Both the position numbers and the translations under genes were made by a program. From Solen grandis (taxonomy: Eukaryota > Mollusca > Bivalvia > Adapedonta > Solenidae), in assembly GCA_021229015.1 (NCBI GenBank), contig CM037787.1, positions 39,689,037 to 39,753,036 on the forward strand: 64,000 nucleotides of DNA, read 5' to 3'. Positions within the stretch are counted from its first letter, which is position 1. Each line of letters opens with the position of its first letter. Below the pieces are notes generated by a model. The model was not told the origin of the DNA. It made no database searches and worked only from the letters and a program-made list of their open reading frames with translations. Positions 10,978 to 21,615 of the stretch are shown here, one piece after another.

Positions 10978-12120
10978 AACAAGGGTCAGGACTGCCACAA
11001 AATATGCCCATCATAGTATGGGGACTCTCAGAAATAGCTCAGAGAAACAAGCTACTGTCCATAAATAAGCAAAATAATTCCAAAATCCCATTAGTTAATG
11101 AATGTTAATCATAAAAAGAAATGTTGATACATTTCCATTAATTAATTGCAAGATGTGACAACACCTCATAGGGTCTAAGGACTAGGGACAAGCAAATTTT
11201 CAAGTATGTTGTGTACATCAAGGGCCATAACTTCAAAGTCATTCACATGATAATGCTGGATATCGAACTCATCCGTGTATTATGGCCATGCACATGTGTG
11301 AAAAGTTTGAAAAGGATTGGACTAACGGTATTGAAGTTAGAGCCTGGACAATCACAATTTCAAGTATTTTGTGTACGTCAAGGGCCATAACTTCTAAGTC
11401 ATTCACGCGATAATGCTGGATATCGAACTCATCCGAGATATTATGGCCATGCACATGTGTGAAAAGTTTGAAAAGGATTGGACTAACGGTATTGAAGTTA
11501 GAGCCCGGACAATCACAATTTCAAGTATTTTGTGTACGTTAAGGGCCATAACTTCTAAGTCATTCACGCGATAATGCTGGATATCGAACTCATCCGAGAT
11601 ATTATGGCCATGCACATGTGTGGAAAGTTTGAAAAGGATTGGGCAAACGGTATTGAAGTTAGAGCCCGGACAATCACAATTTCAAGTATTTTGTGTACGT
11701 CAAGGGCCATAACTTCTAAGTCATTTAGCCAATAATGCTGGATATCGAACTCATCCGAGATATTATGGCCATGCACATGTGTGGAAAGTTTGAAAAGGAT
11801 TGGGCAAACGGTATTGAAGTTAGAGCCCGGACAATCACAATTTCAAGTATTTTGTGTACGTCAAGGGCCATAACTTCTAAGTCATTTAGGCAATAATGCT
11901 GGATATCGAACTCATCCGAGATATTATGGCCATGCACATGTGTGGAAAGTTTGAAAAGGATTGGGCAAACGGTATTGAAGTTAGAGCCCGGACAATCACA
12001 ATTTCAAGTATTTTGTGTACGTCAAGGGCCATAACTTCTAAGTCATTCACGCGATAAAATCTGCCCGCCCGCCGTGAGTGTTCACATAATACACCCCATC
12101 TTAAGATGGGCATATAAAAA
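10978..12120 (+). mobile_element. non-autonomous element, family 3
   Basis: Head AACAAGGGTCAGGACTG with the arm ATATGCCCATC at 11002-11012. The tail carries the exact reverse complement GATGGGCATAT at 12105-12115, which is also half of the 3' hairpin CCCATCTTAAGATGGG, and is followed by AAAAA. The core is a 161-bp tandem array. No coding capacity; open frames of about 70 codons recur at 161-bp steps as an artefact. Confidence 0.8.
11195..12055. repeat. 161-bp tandem repeat, about 5.4 copies
   Basis: Units carry 'caagggccataacttctaag' + 'tcattcacgcgataatgctg' + 'gatatcgaactcatccgaga' and so on. Landmark 'tatggccatgcacatgtgtg' occurs at 11281, 11442 and 11603, exactly 161 bp apart. Neighbouring units differ at few sites, so the array is young or homogenised. 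Confidence 0.95.
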
Positions 12121-12342
12121 TCTGGCATCTAAAGTGTTTTTCTAACATTTGACTAAGTGACCTAGATTTTGATCCTACCTGAATTTGCACTCAACTGGGA
12201 TTTCATGCAGTCATCATTCATACCAAGTTTAATGAAGACTGGGACAAAAATGTAGGGTTTTAGAGTGTTCACAAGGTTTTTCTAAAATTTGCCCAGGTGA
12301 CCTATTTTTAGACCCTATGTGGCCCAGTTTTGAATTCAAGAC

Positions 12343-12489
12343 TTGACTTGACTATTTGAATTTACCGTCGCTGCGACAGTATTTCAGTTATATAGCGACA
12401 TCCAGCTAATTACAGGTGGAGGAAGACCCCGAATGCACGGAGGCATTCAGGTAGAACCACCAACCTACCACAAGCCAGCTGGAAAGTTT
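12343..12489 (-). mobile_element. SINE core copy, truncated
   Basis: 'gactatttgaatttaccgtc' + 'gctgcgacagtatttcagtt' and so on to 'accacaagccagctgg'. Matches the 3' body of the SINE copies at 54507 and 56278 without the tRNA-like head. Confidence 0.8.
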
Positions 12490-12537
12490 TTAATTCATCC
12501 GAGATTTGATGTAAGCAAACATTCTGACCAAGTTACA

Positions 12538-12760
12538 TTAACCCTTTCCCTCATATAGACTCATTTTGACGCACTCAATAGGTACCACAAAAAGCCTGAT
12601 CCGCAGAAAACCACAGTTACCAAATTTAATTATAAAGTCCTCATTTCCAGACCCCTGAGGAGTAGCGAACAGCATAAAACCTGATCACTCACAGGCTGAT
12701 CTGGTTTTATGTTGTTCGCATAGGTCTTTTCATGGTTTCCTCTATGAGGGAAAGGGTTAA
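12538..12760 (+). mobile_element. TTAA-flanked piggyBac-like MITE
   Basis: TTAA at both ends, then CCCTTTCCCTCATA on the left and its inverted form TATGAGGGAAAGGG, slightly altered, on the right. TTAA target sites and CCC-starting ends are hallmarks of piggyBac elements; the superfamily call is inference. The central hairpin (dyad around 'cagcataaaacctgatc') is partly deleted compared with the other copies. It lies inside the 10911-13312 element. Confidence 0.8.
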
Positions 12761-13451
12761 GGTTAGGCTAAAACTTTTGCCTCTAAAGTGTTCACAAGTT
12801 TTTTTTCCTAAGATTTGACCTGTTGACCTAGTTTTTGACCCCATGTGACCCAATTTCAAACTCATCCAAGATTTCCTTTTAAACCCTTTAAAAAACCAAT
12901 AAATTTCATGAAGTTTGGGCCAAAAATGTGGCCTCAAGCATGTTCACAAGTTTTCTAAATTTTTTTTTGACCCAATTTTGAACTCATCCAAGATATCATG
13001 TAGACAAACATCCTGACCAATTTTATGAAGATTGAGAAAAAACTGTGGCCTCTAGTGTTCACAAAATTTTTCTAAGATTTGACCTGGTGACCTAGTTTTT
13101 GACCCCACATGACCCAATTTCGAACTCATCCTAGATATCATGTAGACAAACATCCTGACCAATTTTTATGAAGATTGGGAAAAAAACTGTGGCCTCTAGA
13201 ATATTCACAAATTTTTTCTAGGGTGTTCACAAGCAATTGTTGACGACGAACGACGGACAAAAGGCCATCACAAAATCTCACCCTGAGCACAAGTGCTCAG
13301 GTGAGCTAAAAAGTAATAATCAATAAAACATTTAGTTGATTTTTTTAAAATAATCTCATACCCAGATCCTAAGTCTATGAACACTATTATTGGACTGATG
13401 TCTCTTTGGTTGTAGAAGTCTTTTCTGTTTTTTTCCTTTACTCATTAATGT

Positions 13452-13625
13452 TGTTTGTTGGGTTTAACATCCCACTGACAGTATTTCAGTCATTTTGAGA
13501 CTATGTCTACTTGAGACAGTTATAGTGCTGCCACACTGCAGTATCACGCCGTAGACATGTGGTATGATACGACACCCAATTACATTATTCTGACACCGGA
13601 CAAACCACGCCCTCCCGTTCTATTT
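13452..13625 (-). mobile_element. diverged SINE-like copy
   Basis: 'gttgggtttaacatcccact' + 'gacagtatttcagtca' is the conserved core start of the SINE. The rest ('agtatcacgccgtagacatg..tgacaccggacaaaccacgc') differs from the other copies here, so this is a second subfamily or an old copy. Confidence 0.55.
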
Positions 13626-13705
13626 TACTCATTAATGTTTTATGCCTTGGTTTGATCAAAGTGACCATTACTCTATCTAAATAAGGTGAAGAAAAAGATA
13701 CTCAC

Positions 13706-13738
13706 CTGCACTTGTTGAGGATTCATAGGCGACATTGG
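13706..13738 (-). CDS. FPGS: folylpolyglutamate synthase, penultimate exon (3' part)
   Basis: On the minus strand the gap is followed by codons for NVAYESSTSA, one leftover G, and then the consensus donor CAG|GTGAGT (intron GT at 13705-13704). Animal FPGS has 'PNLTEVSSTGNADQQN' at this place, so NVAYESSTSA + D(QTNNN) fits in order and in phase: the leftover G joins AT at the start of the 9063 exon to give Asp. The exon is cut by the N gap; its 5' part is not in the window. Confidence 0.85.
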
Positions 13739-13838
13739 NNNNNNNNNNNNNNNNNNNNNNNNNNNNNNNNNNNNNNNNNNNNNNNNNNNNNNNNNNNNNN
13801 NNNNNNNNNNNNNNNNNNNNNNNNNNNNNNNNNNNNNN
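13739..13838. other. assembly gap, 100 N
   Basis: Exactly 100 N, the usual placeholder of unknown true length. It falls inside an FPGS exon on one side and inside a Tc1 element on the other, so the missing stretch must hold at least the rest of both. Confidence 0.99.
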
Positions 13839-14440
13839 AACCGGTTGCGTCGTAACGCCTAACCAATCAGGGCATGCCACCCTTACACTGGTCAGATAAT
13901 GACCCAATGTCACTGTGCTGTCGTACAGGCGTAAAAATGAAAGATTCGCCGATTGTTGCATTGTTAAGAACAGAATTGGGGGAGGGAGCATAATGGTCTG
14001 GGGTGGGATCATGGGAAACCGGAAGACAGATTTGGTTGTTGTACAGGGAAACATTCATGCTCAGCGTTATGTTGCAGACATGCTAAACGCATATGCCTTA
14101 CCATTTATTCGTCAGCATGGTCCTGGTGTAACATTGATGCAGGACAATGCCAGCCCTCATGTAGCCAGGGTAAACCACTCAATTCTTGCAGCAAAACAAT
14201 GTCAAAGATATGCCATGGCCCGCGGTTTCCCCAGATCTCAACCTCATTGAGCACATATGGGAACAGCTGGGCCGCAGAGCACGAGCTAACCATCAGATTG
14301 ACAATGTTCACGATCTTACACGGGCGTTACAACAGGAATGGAGGAATTTGCCAAACGCTCTGGTATTGCGTTACATTACGTCCATGCGGCGTAGGATCAT
14401 TGCATGCATTCATGCAAATGGTGGCCACACTCGGTACTAA
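13839..14440 (+). pseudogene. Tc1/mariner transposase (DD34E) pseudogene
   Basis: A short HTH-linker remnant (NRLRRNA..) stands right after the gap, followed by an apparent internal deletion near 13900 with stops. A long catalytic part follows: FADCC, GGGSIMVWGGIMG, then LMQDNASPHVARV with the second catalytic Asp at 14143-14145. In the next frame comes PWPAVSPDLNLIEHIWEQLG with the catalytic Glu at 14249-14251. The frame changes by one extra base around 14175-14187; allowing for it, Asp and Glu are 34 residues apart, the Tc1 spacing. The C-terminal frame ends in TAA near 14440. Not functional as it stands. Confidence 0.9.
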
Positions 14441-14715
14441 CAAGATTTACTAGATGTGCCACATTTCTTACTGAAATTCCATCTCTAAACATTCAATAAC
14501 ACCTCTCTGAGTTTCTGTGATTTTTTATTTTGACCCCTACCTCTCTTCACCTGTTATCTCTCAAAAAATTAACAAAAAATAGCCAGATGCAATTAACTGG
14601 TTTTGATACAGAAATGAACTTGTTTTTCTAGTTTGATTTATTAAAGTAATCCTTTTGGTTTTCGGATAAATCTTTCATGAAATATGGAGGGACATTACTA
14701 GTTTTGCTGAGTATA
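13839..14715 (+). mobile_element. Tc1-type transposon, broken copy
   Basis: Transposase remnants followed by a 3' flank to 'ggacattactagttttgctg', which resembles a Tc1-type terminal region. The left half, including the left end, is lost in the gap. It lies on the opposite strand to FPGS. Confidence 0.7.
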
Positions 14716-14721
14716 TATGAT

Positions 14722-14800
14722 AACTAGAGAGGACAGCACGCTCAACTATTCCAGTGCCTTGACTGTATTATTGAATCCTAAACATGTTCTGCTTGTATAA
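14722..14800 (+). mobile_element. family 2b head fragment
   Basis: 'agaggacagcacgctcaact' + 'attccagtgccttga' matches the head of the 17433 element minus its first bases. No tail found. Confidence 0.45.
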
Positions 14801-15669
14801 ATTGAAAATGGATTCAGATTTACAATTTAAACATCAACCTAGTCAAAGGTATCCGGTTCGTTGCTTTGAGTGAAATACTACCGCATTTAAAAAAAACCAA
14901 TGACTTTAAATTATACATGTATATAAGGTCATTGAATCTTTTTATTTATTCATTTATTTATTTATTTGTTAACATACGGGGTACCTTTGATCATAGTATA
15001 CTAAAATAATCACGAAATATACCCTACATTTCTTTTCCAATATAGTAATGTAAATGCCGAGAGTTATTGTTCTTAGTCACTTCTCTCACGTATAAATATC
15101 AAGTTTCAAGTCAATTCCTTGTACAATTTTAAATATCTATTTAAATATATTCAGACAAAAAAAAATCATTATAAATTAAAGGAAGATAAAAAAAATGTGA
15201 CCATTTAGTTATGTTTCTTGGTCAGGAGCTTATTGTGTTGCCTGCTGAACTGGTAACATTGCAATATTGTTTATGTTTGATATATTTTTACAACATATTG
15301 TATATTGGTGTCAGTAATACAAAACCAAATATTGCCCCATCTTTCATGACAGCTTTAATAAATCTATATATATTTTACAACACTTTGTAAGCAATGTTAA
15401 TAGGGTGGTGTGAAAATTGATTGAAGCAAAAAGAACGGCAAAGAAAATGGAAAGGAAGGTAAGATTTAAAAAAAAAAAACTGTTCACGTGTATGAACAAC
15501 CTTGTGTACAGTTTGATCAACGATAAACTAAGATGGTTCATGCACAGCGGAAAGCTGATTTAATGTGATTCGAGCGGTGACTCCAACAACTGGTAGCCCT
15601 CAAAATATCACACAGGTTTGCCGTTCTTTTTCCTCTAAAATCTTCATTGCTAAAGGCAATCACTTGTAT
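14801..15669. other. AT-rich, no gene recognised
   Basis: Contains a short ATTT-rich tract near 14940-14972 and no coding pattern. FPGS exons upstream of 13738 were looked for here and not seen. Confidence 0.5.
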
Positions 15670-16154
15670 AGATTTTCTCCGGTATACAGTTGCATGAATG
15701 TGTGTTGCAAGGTCTGACTTCTGACTACATTCATATTCACACAATAAACCATACTACTCACAATAGTTACATCATGCTATGCTACTTTAACCACTGCCAC
15801 CAGGTAACTCAAATGACAATAGGAATACTGATGTGGCAGTAAAAAACACTCATTATTTTTATATGTTTTTATTTTTTACCTAAATCATCATTATAAATAT
15901 ATGTATTATACAAATGAAATAAAACTGAAATAATAAATCCATCCTAGATAATACATGTATGAATTTACTCATTGCAACTATGGTTCCCGAGTTTGACAGC
16001 GCTCTTGTAATGCTTTTCTCCAGTATGTATTTGCATATGTTTGACAAGGTCCGACTTCTTACAACAATCGTATTCAAACATTAAACACTTGCTAACCTTT
16101 CCTCAAGTTTGTAAATACATGTGTGTGATGAAGTCTGGCTTCATACAACAGAAT
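15670..16154 (-). pseudogene. zinc-finger locus 1, decayed C-terminal fingers
   Basis: Downstream of the intact fingers, three more C2H2 units can be read in shifted frames: [14 protein letters not shown] just after the frameshift, LVKHMQIHTGEK near 16000-16060, and CEYECSQKSDLATHIHA at 15680-15744. The original protein therefore had at least ten fingers. Frameshifts and non-finger sequence separate the last ones. Confidence 0.75.
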
Positions 16155-16790
16155 TCACTTGTATGGCTTTTCTCCAGTATGTAAATGCATGTGTGGGACA
16201 AGGGTCGACTTCTGAGTACATCCATAATCACACAGAGTACACTTGTATGGTTTTTCTCCAGTATGAATACGCATGTGTGTGACAAGGGCTGACTTCTGAC
16301 TGAATTCATAATCACACACAGTACACTTGTATGGTTTTTCTCCAGTATGTATTCGCATATGATTGACAAGGGTTGAATTCTGTGTACATTTATATTCACA
16401 CACAGTACAGTTGTATGGTCTTTCACCAGTATGTATTAGCATATGTTTGACAAGGTTTGGCTTTTGACTAAATTCATTTTCACACACAGTACACTTGTAT
16501 GGCTTTTCTCCAGTATGTATCCGCATATGTCTGATAAGGTCTGACTGTTTACAACATGCATATTCACACAAATCGCACTTGTATGGTTTTTCTCTTGTAT
16601 GTTTTTGCATGTGAGTGACAAGGGCTGACTTCTGAATACATTCATATTTACACAGAGTACACTTGTATGGTTTTTCTCCTGTATGCAACCTCATATGTGG
16701 GATCAAGTTTGACTTTTTATTACATGCATACTTACACAGAATACACCTATATGGTTTTTCTCTTGTACTGATTTCATTCAGTTTCTCCAT
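16155..16790 (-). CDS. C2H2 zinc-finger protein, locus 1 (seven intact fingers)
   Basis: A 211-codon frame starting [16 protein letters not shown]. It carries seven C2H2 fingers of 28 residues with HTGEKPYKC linkers, the layout of DNA-binding transcription factors. Fingers read [17 protein letters not shown], then helices QKSALVT, KQSDLIR, QKPNLVK, QNSTLVN, QKSALVT and QKSTLVP. Many have Tyr or Glu where KRAB-type fingers have Gly-Lys. The frame stops in the eighth finger (PYK then TGA) because about two bases are missing; the finger continues in another frame. The ATG at 16790 is the first in frame after an upstream stop. A conserved splice acceptor lies upstream at 17203-17204, so this is the last exon. 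No effector domain (KRAB, BTB, SET) is seen. It could encode a shortened protein or be a recent pseudogene. Confidence 0.8.
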   Translation of the reverse strand: MEKLNEISTREKPYRCILCKYACNKKSNLIPHMRLHTGEKPYKCTLCKYECIQKSALVTHMQKHTREKPYKCDLCEYACCKQSDLIRHMRIHTGEKPYKCTVCENEFSQKPNLVKHMLIHTGERPYNCTVCEYKCTQNSTLVNHMRIHTGEKPYKCTVCDYEFSQKSALVTHMRIHTGEKPYKCTLCDYGCTQKSTLVPHMHLHTGEKPYK

Positions 16791-17202
16791 AGTTGACTTC
16801 TAATTACAAATCTCTTTTGGATTGAGAACTGAGGGTCCAATCCAGACTTCCCGATCACATATAGAACACTTTCACTCTGGTTTCTAGGTCAATTCACATT
16901 GTTTTAGTATTTTTTTCTCTCCTGAATATTAAAGCTTTAGTTCAGCAAAAGGAATCATATGATTACAAGCATTATAATTTGTACACAGAGGAAACATGTA
17001 TAGCTTTTTCTTGTAAGATCTAACAGATGATCGAGATTGACTTCTGATAAAATGCATAATCATACCCAATACACTAGCAATTATTCCTACTTATGCACCT
17101 GCGTACCTGCTGATTTCATTTTTAAAAGTTCTTTGTCCCAAAAGTACCGACTGCACACACCAAGATTCTGTCTTGTATGCTCCAAAGTGGTCTGGAAGAA
17201 TA
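16791..17202 (-). other. zinc-finger locus 1, 5' part of last exon
   Basis: On the minus strand 'ttttctatttcag|TATTCTTCC' gives an acceptor with the exon starting at 17202. The same acceptor and about 60 bp of intron before it ('caatat.ctgc..gtt..aaat..tttatttt') recur at loci 2 (33676) and 3 (36207). The stretch to the ATG at 16790 has stops in all frames I followed and is probably untranslated or decayed. Confidence 0.65.
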
Positions 17203-17432
17203 CTGAAATAGAAAATAAATCATTTGAAGCAACCAGCAGAATATTGATTCTGGAACTTAGTACTGTATAAGCATTAATTTTCATTGACATTAAATTTTGT
17301 TGATTATGTACCTAAGGGAATTTCATGGGTACATTTATTCGTGGATCTATGTTTTAGAAAATGTGAGGTCTATATGAGAGACTTTTTCGTAGGGATCAAT
17401 ATTTGTGGATATAACCCTCCACGAAATCAACA

Positions 17433-18304
17433 AACAAGAGCTGTCGGAGGACAGCACCCTCGACTATTTAAAATGCTTGTTAGTAAATCAAATGAAATCT
17501 ATTTCAGTTCTTGCCCTTCACATACCCTGTATATAATAATGGTCAAAAATGATACACCTTGATAGTCTGATACCCCTTCATATTTTTATGAAGTCTAAAA
17601 TCAATCCCATGCCTAGTTACTAAGACATAAGCATAATAACAGTGCATGCAAAACTTTAACCACATATCCAAGTTAGAAAAGGGCCATAATTTGTATTCTT
17701 TTGAAGGAGATGATTTTTAAAGTTTTCATAATTTTTTTCTTTCCATTGCCATGGCAACCAGAGTCCTACATGGATCAAGTTTATTTAGCACTTTTAGTGA
17801 ACATTCACCCAAGGATCATCCCTGCCATATTCAATCAAATTCTGTCCAGTGGTTTCAGAGGAGATGTTGTTTAAAGTTTTCACTATATATTTTTAAGGCA
17901 AATTAGCCCTGCCCCTGGCAGCCATGTTTTTTTTTAAAGATAGGAATAATTTTAGCAATCTTGGTAGAGGGTTACCCAAGGACCAAGGAACATCTAGACT
18001 AAAACATTATAAAATCTGGCCAGCAGTTTTAAAGGAGATGATTTTTTAATTTTTTTTTTCGTTTATTTTCTTTCCATTGCCATGGCAACCAGAGTTCTAC
18101 ATGGATTAATTAATTTTAGCAACTTTTGTGAAGTTTAACCCAAGGATCATCCAAGTTTAACCAAATTCTGTCCAGCAGTTTCAGAGGAGATGTCTTTTAA
18201 AGCAAATTGCTGACGACGCATGACAGACAACGACGGAAGACGGATGCAGGGTGATCACTAAATTTCATTTTGAGCACATTGTGCTCAGGTGAGCTAAAAA
18301 AAAA
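17433..18304 (+). mobile_element. chimera: family 2b head, family 1b tail
   Basis: Starts AACAAGAGCTGTCGGAGGAC with the 2b arm 'ctcgactattt'. From about 17690 it has the 1b core ('ccattgccatggcaaccaga', twice) and the family 1 tail 'gagcacattgtgctcaggtg' + 'agctaaaaa'. No matching 2b tail is present. It is either a mosaic or a truncated family 1 copy next to a truncated 2b copy. Confidence 0.65.
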
Positions 18305-18792
18305 CAACTTTTTTCTTTCATTTTCTTGTTTGTTACTTTGGAATTAAACATCTAACAACTTAAACTAAATCCCACTTGACAATTCCTGGGTCTGGCCAGA
18401 TTTTTGTAACTCAGAAGGTCATATAATATTCCTACAATCAATAGGGCTCAAACCTTTTACTTGCAGATACCTGTAGTCATGTACCTGTCTGTTTTCTGAC
18501 AAACCATAATATGATTAACTATTGAATATCAGCAACATTGGGACACAAAAAGTATAATATTATGGAAAATGGCCTATAATTGTGACCTTGACTTTTGAGC
18601 TCCAGATGGACAGGCAGACAGTGTGATTACTAATTATGCATTCCTTTGGTGGGCATTAAAAAGAAATGTATAAAACACCCAATATTCCATTAAGATTCAA
18701 ATCCAAATAATCCTCCTTTCAATATTCCATTTCACATACAGACACAAAAACATCAGAATTTCTTTGGATATAGATGTGTAACTGCTCATCAC

Positions 18793-18823
<31 letters not shown>

Positions 18824-20255
18824 CTTGTAACTAGCGCACAGTTAATTAAGATTCCCACACCATTGTACATGTATATTTGATTGCTTCCCCCCTCAAAAAT
18901 TACTTAATACTTGTTGACCAGATGGAATTTTTGGCTCTTTTTCTTGGCTCCAACTAAAAAAAGTTATCACAAAGTGACGGAATATTTTTCATATATAAAG
19001 ACTATCCCAGTTACTAAACTCAGTGGGCACCCTGTGATAAAATGGACACTGTGAGTGTGGTAATGTTTCTCGTTATAATTTGAATTGTCTTAAATTTTTC
19101 ACACCAATCTGTACTGTTAGGAAGAACACAAAACTTCATTGAAACTTTTATTCAAAGATATTTTCTCCTATGTTCACCATACTTGTGGCAGACTCATTTT
19201 GAGTTCACTAGTGAGAACTCAAGACGCTATTTTGGAAATTATATTGTGACCAGTGTTGGTTTTGGACCATCGACAACTTATAACATTTGGAGGGAACATA
19301 TTGATGCAGTCAGGGATACTGTATATTAAATTCAAATTGTTTGTTTTTCTGGCAAAATTTCTTGAGCTAGCAAGAACTGGCAACTCCACCATATTTTGTG
19401 TAAAAAGAAAAAAAAATCCTTATCATTAACAACATTATAAAGGGTATAATCATCTTTTAATGTTGAGGTACAAAAATATTTCCATTATGTTGTAAAAAGT
19501 AACAGTTTTCTTCCATTACTCCTCATTCTGGTATTTAAGCACTCAATATTTCCCTAGATATTTCTTAAGGTGGCCTAATATCAACAAGTTTATACAGACA
19601 ATGGAAGCTGATAATGCGAATCTTCTTATAAAATTGTCCAAATTTATTCATCAAGATATGATTAAGAGAGATGAACAATGAAAACTAATATTCAAATCAC
19701 TTGGTTGTATTAATTTTGTTTATGAAAAAAATAATTTTTGTATCGTCTTAAAAGTGTTTAGACATGTCTATACTACTATTTATATACACTTAATTTACTG
19801 ATCATGTGTTAATCTTCCACACAAACTTGTGTATGAAGTGATTTTATTTCTTTCTTTTTCTGTCATTTCTATATTTATTTCAATTTCATATCCTTAAATA
19901 GACAAGAAATCATATCATACTTTTCTGTATATGTTTTTCCGGTATTGTATACTCCATTTTTTTTCGTCTTTTTTTTTCTCTTCCCCGCCATCATTGTATT
20001 TATCTGTGTATTCCTGGCAATAGTCAAATGTGGTTTGTGCCAATAAAATTTTTGACTTTTTTTGGGGGGGGGGGGGACCTACTCAATTCGCACCCTAACC
20101 AATTTGTAACCTGTTTTTTAATTGTCAACTTGTAACCTTTCAAATCAATGGTCTATTTAAAACAGCAATTAATCATTAATATAATTGCTAATGACAACGT
20201 GTCATTTAAGTAGGTGTGTATTGACTTGGTATCATGTGGGTTATTATTATATAGC
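18305..20255. other. no gene; old repeat pieces
   Basis: Contains a 30-base A-run at 18792-18821 and a small dyad TTGAGTTC..GAACTCAA at 19197-19221. A stretch at 18560-18660 ('gtgaccttgacttttgagct') has phrases like those at 54330-54860. A G-run sits at 20050-20063. Around 19900-20060 the 'gtgccaataaaatttttgac' ending looks like the 3' end of a LINE but has no coding support. Confidence 0.45.
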
Positions 20256-20815
20256 TCAGCTTGACTTCGTTTATCTTCACACAGTTTAAGAATCCAAACC
20301 GGAAGGTACGGAAATAGTAGGGTAGAACGCGAGGAGAGGCTTTGTATCTTTTGTTATAATCATGATGTAGAGGACGAGTATCTTTTTGTCTTAGTTTGTA
20401 CTTTATATGAGGATATTAGAAAAAAAGTAGTTAACCCTTTCCCTCATATAGACTCATTTTGACGCACTCAATAGGTACCACATAAAGCCTGATCTGCAGA
20501 AAACCACAGTTAAACCTTACCAAATTTATTTACAAAATCCTCATTTCCAGACCACTGAGGAGCAGCGAACAGCATAAAACCTGATCAGCCTGCGAGTTAC
20601 TCGCAGGCTGATCTGGTTTTATGCTGTTCGCATAGGTCTTTTCATGGTGTCCTCTATGAGGGAAAGAGTTAAAACGACATTATCATATAAGACCTAGTGT
20701 ATATAAATTTTCCAAATTAATGAAATCGAGGAATTCAAAAATTATTTTAAACCTAGCAAAATATGTCTATAATGCATTTAACGTGAGGAGAGCTGCAATA
20801 AATTATCTAGATTAA
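20256..20815 (+). mobile_element. LINE ORF2 C-terminus, split by a MITE
   Basis: Left part (to 20430) encodes LRLSSHSLRIQTGRYG then ERLCIFCYNHDVEDEYLFVLVC, the cysteine-rich C-terminal domain found after reverse transcriptase in many non-LTR retrotransposons. The right part (from 20673) continues HIRPSVYKFSKLMKSRNSK and ends NYLD-stop at 20813-20815, followed by an AT-rich 'gaaaataaatgaat' tail. A one-base slip is needed at the junction. Strongly 5' truncated, as LINE copies usually are. Confidence 0.8.
20431..20672 (+). mobile_element. TTAA-flanked piggyBac-like MITE
   Basis: TTAA + CCCTTTCCCTCATATAG at left; 'ctatgagggaaagagttaa' at right. In the middle lies a near-perfect 34-bp dyad (20564-20631, arms starting GCGAACAGCATAAAACC). 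Removing the element and one TTAA joins the LINE reading 'aaaaaagtag' to 'aacgacatta', which supports the exact boundaries. Confidence 0.9.
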
Positions 20816-21615
20816 GATTTGATATCTTTTTTCTCTGTATGACTGAAGTTATGAAAATAAATGAATTTATATTTATATAGCTTTTGTGACTATTAATGAT
20901 TTTTCTATGATTACTTAACTATAAATATTATATCAATAATTCAGTAAAAGGGTGGTTAATGGTTATAAGGATTACATCTGTGTATGCGTGTTGTTGTTGT
21001 TGTTTACTGATTTCTATTAAATGATAGAGTTTGGTTCAACCTCGATGAATTGTGTGAGTGGGGGGGATGACCGATATGTAAACTAGATAAGTCACAGTAT
21101 TTGTTAGCATGACCATTTTATGATAGTATAATTCATGTTGTAAGTAACACAGGAATATGTTTATGAAGAATTATCTTATCTTTTTAATTGCGATGTTTAC
21201 CTGTGCAATCTAGGATGATTGATAAATATAATAAGGTTAAAGAAACCCATCAACACTTTTCTGTAGTTGATATAAATGAATACTATTTTGTTATTTGTTG
21301 TTCATCTTACAATAATTTATGAATTACATATATACCTAAGTTATAATTTTTTTGAGAAAAAAAAAACCAAACAAGTATTTAAATTTTAAAACTTTTGTAA
21401 ATAAGCCTTTTATTTAAACATTGACAGTAAACTAGAATTATATATGTTTCAGTTATTTTCAGTAAAAGTATGTTCTGTTCTATAATATTTTGTATTCCAT
21501 CTTTAATTATTTTTCTCTCAGCTGGACAGTGGTAGTTATACCAACTCATTCCAAATGCCTAAATATCAGCAATAATTATTACCTTTAACTACAATTCAAC
21601 AGAAAAAAGCTGCTC
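20816..21615. other. AT-rich, nothing recognised
   Basis: Unique-looking AT-rich sequence with a short 'gttgttgttgttg' run near 20990. Confidence 0.5.

Larger units (their letters stand above)
10911..13312 (+). mobile_element. family 1c element hosting three further insertions
   Basis: Head AACAAGAGGGCCAAGATGGC with the arm 'gctgacctgag'. Tail 'ctgagcacaagtgctcaggt' + 'gagctaaaaag'. The core repeats 'gacctagtttttgaccccat' and 'ttcgaactcatcc.agatatcatgtagacaaacatcctgacc'. It is split by a family 3 element (10978-12120), a SINE piece (12343-12489) and a TTAA-flanked MITE (12538-12760). Host text resumes after each; for example 'cagttttgaattca' before and 'attcatccgagatttgatgt' after the SINE rebuild the family phrase. 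Confidence 0.8.
9064..13705 (-). other. FPGS last intron, packed with repeats
   Basis: Runs from the donor CAG|GTGAGT at 13705-13704 to the acceptor TTTAG at 9065-9064, about 4.6 kb. It holds an inverted repeat, a 57-bp array, a duplicated SINE piece and a four-family nest of mobile elements, listed separately. The stretch 9066-9700 holds nothing I recognise; a minus-strand open frame at 9278-9640 has no family resemblance. Confidence 0.75.

Noticed and set aside
11269..12128. Series of near-identical 60-80-codon minus-strand frames
   Set aside because: They recur exactly with the 161-bp non-coding repeat and have no independent support.
13677..14054. Minus-strand frame running through the N gap
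   Set aside because: Its right half is antisense to Tc1 transposase; only the 33 bases left of the gap are FPGS.
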